Positions 51,823 to 60,190 of a DNA stretch of 64,000 nt are shown here, piece after piece. The stretch covers positions 1 to 64,000 of the forward strand of contig JAZNRE010000028.1 of NCBI GenBank assembly GCA_045590535.1. The letters are read 5' to 3'. The DNA comes from UMGS755 sp045590535 (GTDB taxonomy: Bacteria > Bacillota > Clostridia > UBA1381 > UBA9506). Both the position numbers and the translations under genes were made by a program. Positions within the stretch are counted from its first letter, which is position 1; every line of letters starts with the position of its first letter. The notes beneath the pieces are model-generated. The model saw nothing but the letters and a program-made list of their open reading frames with translations, did no database searches and had not been told where the DNA came from.

Positions 51823-52533
51823 TTGTTGAACAGGCAGATTAGTGTAGTTGAACTGGTTAAATTGTTTTTATTTCACTGGTGGCGCATTGTGATTGTGGCT
51901 ATCGTGGGAACCATGTTGGCCTATGGCATAACATTCTGGTTCATCACACCGACTTATACATCCCGCGGCTCACTGTATGTGAATAACAATACCTTTCAAG
52001 ACAATTCGAATGTTAATTTGGCAGACCTTGCCACATCACAGCAATTAGCCTTTACTTGCATAGAACTGTTGACATCGGACACCTTTGTGGAACAAATTGC
52101 CGAGGAATTGAAATTGCCTTACTCATCTGCACAAATGAGAGGCATGATTTCAATGGAGCCCAAGAACGAAACGGAAATTATTGAAATTAAGGTTCGGTCG
52201 CATAATCCAAAACTTTCACAGCATATTGTTGATGCCATTTTAAGAAATTCATCAGAAGAAATTGTCCGCGTGGTGGGTGGCGGTAATGTTAAAATAGTGG
52301 ATAACGCTACTTTTTCACAAAATCCGTCTTCACCAAGTATAGTCCGTAATGCATTTTTAGGCTTTGTTGTCGGTGCACTTTTGAGCATGTTTTTCATTTT
52401 CTTAGTTGACACATTTGATACACGAATTAAAATTGAAACAGACCTAATGGATGTAAAAGAATTTCCCCTTTTGGGTATTATTCCAGATATTGACTATGTT
52501 CGTGCTGAGGTGAAAAAGAATGCTCATAAATAA
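51823..52533 (+). CDS. Wzz-domain chain-length determinant / tyrosine kinase modulator (YwqC-like)
   Basis: A 236-residue membrane protein: N-terminal helix (about 18-40), extracytoplasmic Wzz domain with TPTYTSRGSLYV, a conserved proline region QNPSSPSIVRNAFLG, then a second helix (about 184-205) and a short cytoplasmic tail. In Firmicutes such proteins activate the partner BY-kinase and set polysaccharide chain length. The start is TTG (51823, or the adjacent TTG at 51826) after GGGAG. The kinase gene overlaps its end by 14 nt. Confidence 0.9.
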   Translation: MLNRQISVVELVKLFLFHWWRIVIVAIVGTMLAYGITFWFITPTYTSRGSLYVNNNTFQDNSNVNLADLATSQQLAFTCIELLTSDTFVEQIAEELKLPYSSAQMRGMISMEPKNETEIIEIKVRSHNPKLSQHIVDAILRNSSEEIVRVVGGGNVKIVDNATFSQNPSSPSIVRNAFLGFVVGALLSMFFIFLVDTFDTRIKIETDLMDVKEFPLLGIIPDIDYVRAEVKKNAHK

Positions 52534-53359
52534 AATTAGAAATAAATGTTTACAAAAGAAAATTGCAAAAGCGGCAGAAGGCAAAGACATTCGTTGTAAT
52601 ATCATTGATAAAAACACTCATTTTAGTGTGCTGGAGGCCTATAAGACAGCCAGAACCAATCTCATGTATACCTTGACAAATGAGGAAGGCTGCAAGCGCA
52701 TTTTGTTCACCAGCGCTATGCCCAGTGAAGGTAAATCCACAACATCAATCAATTTGGCTATCACTTTTGCCCAAACAGGTGCAAAGGTTTTGATTATTGA
52801 AGCAGACTTGCGCCGCCCCAAGCTTCACAAGTATCTGAATTTACAGAATGAGTATGGTATTTCAGAATATCTTGGTGGTTTTAAAGGGCTTCGCGAAATT
52901 GTACAGAAAACGGACTACAAATTAGACTGCATTACAGGTGGAACCATTCCTCCCAATCCTTCTGAACTTTTAATGTTACCGGCCATGAAGGAACTGTTAG
53001 ATGAATTTTCAAATGAATATGATTATATCTTTGTCGATTCACCACCCATCAATGTGGTAACAGACCCTGTGTCACTTGCTCCTTTAATGACCGGTGTTGT
53101 GGTTGTGGTTAAGCAGAATCAAACCGATTCGGATTCACTTCGCCGGGCTATTGCTTCATTAGAATTTAGCAAAGCGAAGATTTTGGGCTATTTCCTGAAT
53201 AGCTCTGCTGAGTTAAGACACTATACCTACAATCGCTATAAATACAATTACAGTTCTCAATATAATTTCAATTACACTTATACCTATCATTATAAAGGTC
53301 ACTATGGCTACGGTCATAATTACAAGGCAGAAGAAACAGTAGAAGAAAAAACTGTTTAA
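52520..53359 (+). CDS. BY-type tyrosine kinase (CpsD/YwqD-like) with tyrosine-rich tail
   Basis: A 279-residue cytoplasmic bacterial tyrosine kinase. Walker A SEGKSTTS (68-75), Walker A' EADLRRPKL and Walker B YIFVDSPP are intact. The C-terminal autophosphorylation tail is extreme: 13 tyrosines in about 36 residues (from about 233). It autophosphorylates and controls capsule or exopolysaccharide polymerisation together with the upstream Wzz-like activator and the downstream phosphatase. Confidence 0.94.
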   Translation: MLINKIRNKCLQKKIAKAAEGKDIRCNIIDKNTHFSVLEAYKTARTNLMYTLTNEEGCKRILFTSAMPSEGKSTTSINLAITFAQTGAKVLIIEADLRRPKLHKYLNLQNEYGISEYLGGFKGLREIVQKTDYKLDCITGGTIPPNPSELLMLPAMKELLDEFSNEYDYIFVDSPPINVVTDPVSLAPLMTGVVVVVKQNQTDSDSLRRAIASLEFSKAKILGYFLNSSAELRHYTYNRYKYNYSSQYNFNYTYTYHYKGHYGYGHNYKAEETVEEKTV

Positions 53360-53410
53360 TCAAAACAAAGCGGAGGCGCAGCAATCATCATTATATGTGA
53401 GGTGCTGAGG

Positions 53411-54139
53411 ATGCGTATAGTTGATTTTCATGCTCATATTTTGCCGGGCATAGACGATGGAGCAGCTGATGTAGAAACAGCGAGAAAGCTCCTTTGTTCT
53501 CAAAAACAACAAGGTATTGATACGGTGGTTGCAACACCCCATTGCTACAAGCATCAATCCTATCGTGCGTTTGTCGAAAAAAGGGAAAAAGCCTTGCAAC
53601 AAGTGATGGAATCCGGTGGCAATGATTTTCCGGAGATTGTTCTTGGTGCAGAGGTAGAGCTTTATTGCGGGTTGTCTGAGCGTCAGAATGTGCGAAAGCT
53701 TTGTATTGAAAACACAGATTATATGTTGATAGAAATGCCTTTTACCTACTGGAATGATTGGTTTTATGATGAACTTGACCTTTTAGAGCATCGTCATGGA
53801 ATTAAACCCATTATTGCACACTTAGACCGGTATATTCCCAGCCCTGCTCAGATACGGTATTTTCAGAAAATGCTGAAAAGAGATGTTTTGATTCAAATTA
53901 ATGCAGGTGCGTTGCTTCGTTTTGGCGAAAGACAGATTGTCAGAAAACTTCTTTCACAAAACGCTTTTACGGTTTTGGGTACAGACTGTCACGACCTTAA
54001 AAAGCGTAAGTGTAATTTTAAGGCCGCTCGTCGCGTTTTGCAGCATAAGTTTAAAGGTAATTTATTTGAACAGCTTATGGATAACGCAGACCGACTTTTG
54101 CAAAATCAGCCGGTGGAACGAACCCGGGACAGGTCTTGA
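53411..54139 (+). CDS. PHP-domain protein tyrosine phosphatase (CpsB/YwqE-like)
   Basis: A 242-residue metal-dependent phosphatase that removes phosphate from the BY-kinase. The PHP motif DFHAHILPGIDDGA starts the protein; VVATPHCYKH, PIIAHLDRY and LGTDCHDL supply the remaining metal ligands. The ATG at 53411 is chosen (GAGGTG upstream) over the GTG at 53402. Third gene of the ywqC-ywqD-ywqE-like set. No glycosyltransferase genes follow. Confidence 0.93.
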   Translation: MRIVDFHAHILPGIDDGAADVETARKLLCSQKQQGIDTVVATPHCYKHQSYRAFVEKREKALQQVMESGGNDFPEIVLGAEVELYCGLSERQNVRKLCIENTDYMLIEMPFTYWNDWFYDELDLLEHRHGIKPIIAHLDRYIPSPAQIRYFQKMLKRDVLIQINAGALLRFGERQIVRKLLSQNAFTVLGTDCHDLKKRKCNFKAARRVLQHKFKGNLFEQLMDNADRLLQNQPVERTRDRS

Positions 54140-54185
54140 TACATATTGAACCAGGTTAAACAGTTTTCATTGCATGGAGGAAAAT

Positions 54186-54647
54186 GTGTATAAAAAATGC
54201 TTTTTCTGGGTTGCCACATTGGTGTGGGCGATGCTTATTTTTATGTTGTCCTCACAGCCGGCAAAGACCTCTGCGGCTATGAGCTCTTCCGTTTTAAGAC
54301 GGTTACTTGAAATGTTACCCATTGTGAAAAAATTTTCGCCGGATGTGCAGCAAGAAGTGGTGTTCTGGTTGCATGTTATCCTTCGCAAAATGGCCCATTT
54401 TGGCTTATATGCTGTTTTAGGCGTGTTGGTTTATGGGCTGCACAGATGTTATGGTGCAGGGGGCATGCATGTTGTTATTCAAACAGTAAGCATTTGCTGT
54501 TTATATGCTATATCAGATGAGATGCACCAGCTTTTTGTAGCAGGGCGCGGCGGTCGTGTTTATGATGTTTTAATTGATACCTTTGGTGCATTTTTCGGCG
54601 TTTTGTTTACACAAGGGTTTTTGCGATTTTTTAAAAGAAAACAATAA
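54186..54647 (+). CDS. VanZ-family membrane protein
   Basis: A 153-residue protein with four hydrophobic helices. LVWAMLIFMLSSQPA, RKMAHFGLYAVLGVLVYG and SDEMHQLFVAGRGGRVYDVLIDTFGAFFG are the VanZ-like motifs. Function of non-glycopeptide VanZ-like proteins is unclear; envelope roles are usual. GGAGG lies 5 nt before the GTG at 54186, a better start than the ATG at 54174 that overlaps the ribosome site. A terminator follows. Confidence 0.85.
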   Translation: MYKKCFFWVATLVWAMLIFMLSSQPAKTSAAMSSSVLRRLLEMLPIVKKFSPDVQQEVVFWLHVILRKMAHFGLYAVLGVLVYGLHRCYGAGGMHVVIQTVSICCLYAISDEMHQLFVAGRGGRVYDVLIDTFGAFFGVLFTQGFLRFFKRKQ

Positions 54648-54664
54648 GTTGTGATGACTTTTAC

Positions 54665-54706
54665 ATATCCTCTTTGCGTTTGTAGCGGAAAGAGGATATT
54701 CTTTTT
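54665..54706 (+). terminator. Terminator between vanZ-like gene and folC
   Basis: ATATCCTCTTT (54665-54675) pairs with AAAGAGGATAT (54689-54699), then a T-rich tract. It lies inside the longest folC frame, supporting the downstream start. Confidence 0.8.
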
Positions 54707-54725
54707 ATTAAAGGCAGGGATTTTC

Positions 54726-56012
54726 GTGACATATGATGAAGCGTTGTTATATTTAGATAGCCGCAAAGGCTTGGGCAGTCGCCCGGGTCTTGCAACCATT
54801 TATGCATTACTTAAGCAAATGGGAAATCCGGAACAGAATCTTAAAGTGATTCATATTGCCGGAACAAACGGAAAAGGTTCTGTGGGCAGCATGCTGTCTT
54901 CTGTGTTGTCAAAAGCAGGTTATCGGGTGGGCTTTTTCTCTTCACCTGCTTTATTTAATGTACGAGAGATGATTCGTTTAAATGGGGTAGAAATTGGTGA
55001 AGAAACGCTTGCAAAGGCACTAACAGCCGCCCGCAAAGGTGCAGAGGCCATAGAAGAACAAGAAGGGTTTTTGGCTACCGAATTTGAAATTATGACAGCA
55101 GCAGCTTATTGGTTTTTTGCGGGACAGAGTTGTGACTATGCCATAATTGAATGCGGCATGGGCGGGGCACTGGATGCAACCAATGTTAATCATAACACTG
55201 CTATATCGGTTTTAACGCGAATCGATTATGACCACACAGGCTTTTTAGGTGAAAGCCTTTCTGCCATTACAAAAAATAAGTGCGGTATCTTAAGAAACAG
55301 AAAGCCGGTGGTGGTTTATCCGGAGCAAGAGCCGGAAGTTTTGCAGACCATTTCTGCCGAAGCAAAAACCAAAGGCTCTGTGTTGCGGGTGCCGAAGATG
55401 AATGACCTCACAGGATGCGAAAACACGCCACTAGGCAGTTATTTTTCATATGGGCAGTATAACAATGTTTTTATCCCTCTTTGTGGTGAACACCAAATCA
55501 ATAATGCCATTACGGCCATTGAAACCATTACAGCCTTAAAAGAGCAAGGTGTTTTTATTGCAGAAGATGCCGTTTATCAGGGTTTAGCAAGTTCTAAGTG
55601 GTCAGGCCGATTTGAAATTCTTTCCCAGGAACCACCTGTAATTTTAGATGGAGCCCACAATCCAAACGGCGTAAAGGCATTTGCCAAAGCGTTGCAAAAA
55701 ACCTATCCGGAACGGTCTTTTATCGGTGTTGTGGGCATGCTGCGGGATAAAGACATGGCGGAATGTTTAAAAACGCTGTCAATGGTGTGTGAGACCTTGG
55801 TGTTGACAACGGTTAACAACCCTCGTTCTGTGGCAGCCGATGAGTTGACAGTCTTGGCAAAAGAATTGCAAATTCCTTGTGCCGCAGTTGAACATCCCGC
55901 CCAGGCAGTTAAAAAGGCTTTTTCAATGCGAAAAAAGGGGCAGGGCGTCTTTTGTGTGGGTTCTTTATATAATTTGTCATTTTATAAAGAAAGTTGTCAA
56001 AAGTGGCTTTAA
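54726..56012 (+). CDS. folC: Folylpolyglutamate synthase / dihydrofolate synthase
   Basis: A 428-residue Mur-ligase-family enzyme adding glutamate to (dihydro)folate. P-loop HIAGTNGKGSVGSML, the substrate region FSSPALFNVREMIR, ATEFEIMTAAAYWFF, ECGMGGALDATN, and the C-terminal ILDGAHNPNGVKAF are all clear. The GTG at 54726 (MTYDEALLYL) is chosen because a terminator lies just upstream and the start fits family alignments. No separate folA or folE is nearby. Confidence 0.95.
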   Translation: MTYDEALLYLDSRKGLGSRPGLATIYALLKQMGNPEQNLKVIHIAGTNGKGSVGSMLSSVLSKAGYRVGFFSSPALFNVREMIRLNGVEIGEETLAKALTAARKGAEAIEEQEGFLATEFEIMTAAAYWFFAGQSCDYAIIECGMGGALDATNVNHNTAISVLTRIDYDHTGFLGESLSAITKNKCGILRNRKPVVVYPEQEPEVLQTISAEAKTKGSVLRVPKMNDLTGCENTPLGSYFSYGQYNNVFIPLCGEHQINNAITAIETITALKEQGVFIAEDAVYQGLASSKWSGRFEILSQEPPVILDGAHNPNGVKAFAKALQKTYPERSFIGVVGMLRDKDMAECLKTLSMVCETLVLTTVNNPRSVAADELTVLAKELQIPCAAVEHPAQAVKKAFSMRKKGQGVFCVGSLYNLSFYKESCQKWL

Positions 56013-56075
56013 ATCGTTTTTTTGTTATTGCAAAGCCACAGGTTTTATATTACTATATAAGTTTATACAAAAATA

Positions 56076-56106
56076 TTACAGCGGAGTGAATTTCACTCCG
56101 CTGTAA
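56076..56106 (-). terminator. Terminator between folC and the acyltransferase gene
   Basis: A 15-bp perfect stem (56076-56090 with 56092-56106). The U tract is on the minus-strand side (TATTTTTG), so it mainly serves the acyltransferase. Confidence 0.75.
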
Positions 56107-56118
56107 ATGTATAAAGCT

Positions 56119-57114
56119 TTATAATCCTATTATTGTTTTAATTGTTTCTCCAAACGGAATCTTTTTGCAGAGGCATAATCCAACAGATATGAAGACAAGC
56201 ATGATTGCAAGGCCAATGAAAGGAGCGAACATCAGCTTTAATATACCATCGGGAATTTTTGCAATAGGCAACTGGACAATTTGCATGTGAAGCAAATAAA
56301 TACAGTAAGAATATCCACCAATTTTTGCAATATATTTTGCACATGTCGCCGAAGCGGTTTTATAGGCAATGTCAGCCGCCACCACAAGAGCTGAAAGGCA
56401 AAACAAAGAGGATATAATGTGAAAATAGGTGAATATTTCTCTACAATAAAGAAAACAAAAGGTTATCGGCAGCAAAATGTATGCCATAACGGTTATGTAC
56501 TTTTGTTTTCGTATCGTCAAATCCCAACGGTATCTTCTGATTAGAATGCCCAAACTAAAATAGCCGATCCAATGCAGCGGATTTAAGTAGTCAGTAAAGA
56601 AATCAAGCGGAATGGTTGTTGATATTCCGAAAGAGGCCAGGAGAAGTGCAGCACATTGTACAAAAATCAGAAAATATAAAACTTTAGTTTGATTATAAAA
56701 CCATTTAAAAATAAAAAGAAACAGCGTGTATATAGTAATGTAATAGTACCATGTTTTGCTACCCAGCATCCATTTAGCATAATCAGTCCCGCTGAAATTA
56801 TGCGTTAAAACTGCAACAAAGGCATAGGTTAGAAAAGAACATACAATCCATGGAACAAGGATTCTGAAAAATTTTTTCTTCCAAAAGGGTTTGCTGTCGT
56901 GGGGTGAACGGCTATATAAAAAGCCGCCCAGTACAAAAAAGATAATGACACCAATTTCACCAAATAAGACCCAAAACGAAGAAATAATTTTTGAAAAGAA
57001 GTTAGCATTTGAAATAGAAACAACATGTGCAGAGATTACGCTGAATATAGCAATGGCTTTCATAATGTTGATTGCTGTGCTTTCTCTGCCTGTTAGTTTA
57101 TGATGATTCATCAC
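56119..57114 (-). CDS. Acyltransferase-3 family membrane protein
   Basis: A 331-residue integral membrane acyltransferase (OafA/OatA-type without an SGNH domain) with about 10 helices. INIMKAIAIFSVISAHV holds the conserved histidine near the start, and FFVLGGFLYSRS followed by FRILVPWIVCS are typical. It probably O-acetylates an extracellular glycan. The gene is visibly more AT-rich than its neighbours, suggesting possible transfer. GAGGAAG lies 7 nt before the GTG at 57114; the ATG at 57111 is the alternative. Confidence 0.87.
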   Translation of the reverse strand: MMNHHKLTGRESTAINIMKAIAIFSVISAHVVSISNANFFSKIISSFWVLFGEIGVIIFFVLGGFLYSRSPHDSKPFWKKKFFRILVPWIVCSFLTYAFVAVLTHNFSGTDYAKWMLGSKTWYYYITIYTLFLFIFKWFYNQTKVLYFLIFVQCAALLLASFGISTTIPLDFFTDYLNPLHWIGYFSLGILIRRYRWDLTIRKQKYITVMAYILLPITFCFLYCREIFTYFHIISSLFCLSALVVAADIAYKTASATCAKYIAKIGGYSYCIYLLHMQIVQLPIAKIPDGILKLMFAPFIGLAIMLVFISVGLCLCKKIPFGETIKTIIGL

Positions 57115-57276
57115 AATAACACTTCCTCAATCAATCCGTTTATATTATCGTATCATACAAAATGCTAAAAGTCAATTTTTTCAACTTTTCGTTGACTTCT
57201 GCCTATTTCCTTACATAATAATTCCTTATTTGCATACAATATGTTTGTAAATCAAACAAAAAGGAGCAATTTCTAT

Positions 57277-57822
57277 ATGAAAGCGACAGGAATTGTTAGA
57301 CGCATTGACGACTTGGGCCGCGTTGTAATTCCCAAAGAAATCCGCAGAACTATGCGAATCAGAGAAGGGGACCCTTTAGAAATATATACAGACAGAGACG
57401 GCGAAGTTATTTTCAAAAAATATTCACCCATTGGTGAGTTGGGTGACTTTGCGCTGGAATATGCAGAAAGTCTTTCAAAAACCAGTGGACACCCCACCTG
57501 CATAACCGATAAAGATAATGTCATTGCCGTTTCAGGCGTTCCCAAACGGGAGCTTTCTGAAAAAAGAATTAGTCCCGATATTGAAAGAATTATGGAAGAA
57601 AAGACAACTTTCATCATGCGTGGCAACGACAATAAGAAAATGAATCTTTTAGAAGAGAGTGAAAAATATACCGCCGGGGTGGTGGTCCCCATCATTTCTG
57701 AAGGCGACACCATTGGCTCGGTTGTGTTTTTCTCCAATGAATCAACGCCGCAAATGGGCGAGGTTGAAGAAAAACTGGCACAATCGGCAGCCGGATTTTT
57801 AGGCAGACATATGGAGCAATAA
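57277..57822 (+). CDS. spoVT: Stage V sporulation protein T
   Basis: A 181-residue transcription factor that tunes SigG-dependent genes in the forespore. The N-terminal AbrB-type swapped-hairpin domain MKATGIVRRIDDLGRVVIPK (1-50) is followed by a GAF-like domain (about 58-181). AAAAGGAGC precedes the ATG at 57277; the upstream in-frame ATG at 57241 is not needed. Upstream ACATA and CATACAA elements loosely resemble a forespore promoter. A bidirectional terminator follows. Confidence 0.96.
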   Translation: MKATGIVRRIDDLGRVVIPKEIRRTMRIREGDPLEIYTDRDGEVIFKKYSPIGELGDFALEYAESLSKTSGHPTCITDKDNVIAVSGVPKRELSEKRISPDIERIMEEKTTFIMRGNDNKKMNLLEESEKYTAGVVVPIISEGDTIGSVVFFSNESTPQMGEVEEKLAQSAAGFLGRHMEQ

Positions 57823-57832
57823 TAAATTATAA

Positions 57833-57869
57833 AAAAGGGCTTTAAGAACCTGGTTCTTAAAGCCCTTTT
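57833..57869. terminator. Bidirectional terminator after spoVT
   Basis: An 18-bp perfect stem (57833-57850 with 57852-57869) with U tracts both ways. Confidence 0.9.
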
Positions 57870-57887
57870 GTGATGCTAAAGTGTTTT

Positions 57888-58826
57888 TTATTTCTTCAGT
57901 TTGATAACTTCCATAGCCTGTGCGGCAATGTTGGCAGCGGTTAAACCATATTCTTCTAAGAGGGCAGCCGGCTTGCCGGACTTGCCGAACTTATCTTGTG
58001 TGCCAACACGGCGCATGGGAACAGGATAGTTTTCGCAGAGAACCTCTGCAACGGCGCTGCCTAAACCGCCGATAACATTGTGCTCTTCAGCAGTAACAAT
58101 GGCGCCGGTTTCCTTTGCAGCTTTAATTAAAATGTCCTTATCAATGGGCTTAATGGTGTGAATGTTGATAACACGGGCATTCACGCCGGATTCAGCCAAA
58201 ATCTTTTTCGCTTCTAATGCTTCGGGAACCATTAAACCAGTGGCAACCAGAGTTACATCGGTGCCGGCTTCAAGCTCAACGCCTTTGCCAAGCTCAAACT
58301 TATATGTAGCACGGTCAAACAGTTCAGGAACAGCCAAACGGCCAAAACGCAGATAAACAGGACCCTGATGTTTAATAGCCGCTTCAACAGCCAAAATGGA
58401 CTCGGTTGCATCAGCAGGGTTGATAATGGTCATGTTGGGGATTGTGCGCATAATGCCGATGTCTTCTAAGCACTGATGGCTGGCGCCATCTTCACCAACG
58501 GAAATGCCGGCGTGAGTTGCGCCAATTTTAACATTTAAGTTAGGATAGCCAATGGAGTTTCTTACCTGCTCAAAAGCACGGCCAGCAGCAAACATGGCAA
58601 AGGAGCTGGCAAAAACGATTTTGCCGCAAGCTGCCAAACCGGCTGCAGTGGTCATCATGCTGGCTTCTGCAATACCGGCGTTAAAGAAACGCTCGGGGAA
58701 TTTTTTCTTAAATGTATCGGTTTTAGTCGATTTGGAGAGGTCAGCATCCAACACAATCAGGTCATATTTTTCGCCAAATTCTGCTAAAGCCAAACCATAA
58801 GCTTCTCTTGTTGCAATTTTACCCAT
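57888..58826 (-). CDS. Transketolase, C-terminal subunit
   Basis: A 312-residue subunit carrying the pyrimidine-binding and C-terminal domains of a split transketolase. It opens with TREAYGLALAEFGEKYDLIV; GIAEASMMTTAAGLA holds the catalytic Glu that activates thiamine diphosphate, and AGISVGEDGASHQ is typical. It overlaps the N-terminal subunit's stop by one nucleotide (TAATG), so the two are coupled. Role: pentose phosphate interconversion. DXS is excluded by the split and motifs. Confidence 0.93.
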   Translation of the reverse strand: MGKIATREAYGLALAEFGEKYDLIVLDADLSKSTKTDTFKKKFPERFFNAGIAEASMMTTAAGLAACGKIVFASSFAMFAAGRAFEQVRNSIGYPNLNVKIGATHAGISVGEDGASHQCLEDIGIMRTIPNMTIINPADATESILAVEAAIKHQGPVYLRFGRLAVPELFDRATYKFELGKGVELEAGTDVTLVATGLMVPEALEAKKILAESGVNARVINIHTIKPIDKDILIKAAKETGAIVTAEEHNVIGGLGSAVAEVLCENYPVPMRRVGTQDKFGKSGKPAALLEEYGLTAANIAAQAMEVIKLKK

Positions 58827-59674
58827 TATGCTTCTACCTCCAATTCTTTAATCTGTGCATCCAGCTCACTGATTGCCTGGTTATACTGCTCTTCGTTGGG
58901 GGCAGTGCCATGCCAGCCAGCCTGATTTTCCATAAAGGAAACACCCTTACCTTTAACGCTCTTCATGATGATGGCGGTGGGCTTACCCTTAACAGATTTT
59001 GCTTCACAAATAGCATCATAGAGCTTTTCGGGAACGTGTGCATCGGTTACAATAACATGCCAGTTAAATGCCTTGAATTTTTCATCGATGGGCAGGGGAG
59101 ACATAACTTTTTCAATGTCACCGTCAATCTGCAAACCGTTAAAATCAACAAAGGCGGTTAAGTTATCTAATTTGTAATGAGCAGCAAACATAGCGGCCTC
59201 CCAAACCTGGCCTTCTTCTAATTCGCCGTCACCCAAAACAGAGTAAACACGATAATCTTTGTTATCAATTTTACCAGCCAGTGCCATGCCGTTAGCCGCA
59301 CAAATGCCCTGACCCAAAGAACCGGTAGACATATCCACACCGGGAACACCCTTCATGTCGGGATGACCCTGCAGGTAGCTGTCAATTTTACGGAAGGTTG
59401 TGCAATCGGCAACAGGGAAATAGCCCCGCTCAGCCAGCGCACCATATAAAGCAGGTGCACAGTGACCTTTTGAGAGAACAAACCGGTCGCGATCCTCCAT
59501 CTTCGGATTTTTGGGATCAATGTTCATGACCTCAAAGTACAGTACAGACAAAACGTCCGCAATGGATAAAGAACCACCCGGATGACCGGATGAAGCGCTG
59601 TATACAGCTGTGAGAGCGTTTTTACGGATCTTGTTAGCAATGATCTTCAGCTCTTTCACTCTTTTCTTATCCAC
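58826..59674 (-). CDS. Transketolase, N-terminal subunit
   Basis: A 282-residue subunit with the pyrophosphate-binding domain: SSGHPGGSLSIADVLSVLYF, the thiamine-diphosphate/Mg motif GDGELEEGQVWEAAMFA, and FVDFNGLQIDG. It pairs with the C-terminal subunit just downstream. The GTG at 59674 lies 8 nt after GGGG and is preferred to the TTG at 59692, whose following codons form the ribosome site. About 100 nt separate it from mrnC; no clear terminator or promoter is seen there. Confidence 0.93.
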   Translation of the reverse strand: MDKKRVKELKIIANKIRKNALTAVYSASSGHPGGSLSIADVLSVLYFEVMNIDPKNPKMEDRDRFVLSKGHCAPALYGALAERGYFPVADCTTFRKIDSYLQGHPDMKGVPGVDMSTGSLGQGICAANGMALAGKIDNKDYRVYSVLGDGELEEGQVWEAAMFAAHYKLDNLTAFVDFNGLQIDGDIEKVMSPLPIDEKFKAFNWHVIVTDAHVPEKLYDAICEAKSVKGKPTAIIMKSVKGKGVSFMENQAGWHGTAPNEEQYNQAISELDAQIKELEVEA

Positions 59675-59776
59675 ATTTTTCGCCCCTTTCAAAATAATTT
59701 ATCATAATGTCTTTAAAACTTTTTTCGATAACAGAACCGTCACCGAAAAAAGATAATAAACAAAGGTTAATGTGCT

Positions 59777-60190
59777 TTACAGGTTGCTGAGATATTCATA
59801 GGCTTTTTCCATCAAGTCTAAAAGTCTGTCCGTTTGACCGGAAAGGTGCAAAAAGCCCAAAAGAGCCTCAAAGCCGGTAGCCGCACGGTATTCCGTCACA
59901 TCTGCATTTTTAGGAACAGAGGAGGAGTGGGCGTTGCGACCACGCTTGAAAATAGCCTCTTCCTCTTCTGAAAGTTCCGAAAGCAAGGCAGTGATGGCCG
60001 CACTCTGTGCCGAGGCTTTTACATAGTGCACAGCCTCACGGTGCAGCTTGTTGGCAGAGGTGTTGGCTCGCAAGAGAACCTTGGTACGCACAAACTCTTC
60101 ATAAACGGCATCGCCCATAAAAGCCAAAGCCAGCGGAGAAAAGCTTTTGGCAGCTAAAACATCTAAAGCGGGAGGATAGTTCTTATTCAT
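59777..60190 (-). CDS. mrnC: Mini-ribonuclease III
   Basis: A 137-residue RNase III catalytic domain without the double-stranded-RNA-binding domain. It matures 23S rRNA ends in Bacillus. LALAFMGDAVYEEFVR carries the metal-binding acidic residues, and NADVTEYRAATGFEALLGFLHL the second set. It overlaps the end of cysS by 8 nt, the same cysE-cysS-mrnC order as in B. subtilis. Confidence 0.95.
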   Translation of the reverse strand: MNKNYPPALDVLAAKSFSPLALAFMGDAVYEEFVRTKVLLRANTSANKLHREAVHYVKASAQSAAITALLSELSEEEEAIFKRGRNAHSSSVPKNADVTEYRAATGFEALLGFLHLSGQTDRLLDLMEKAYEYLSNL

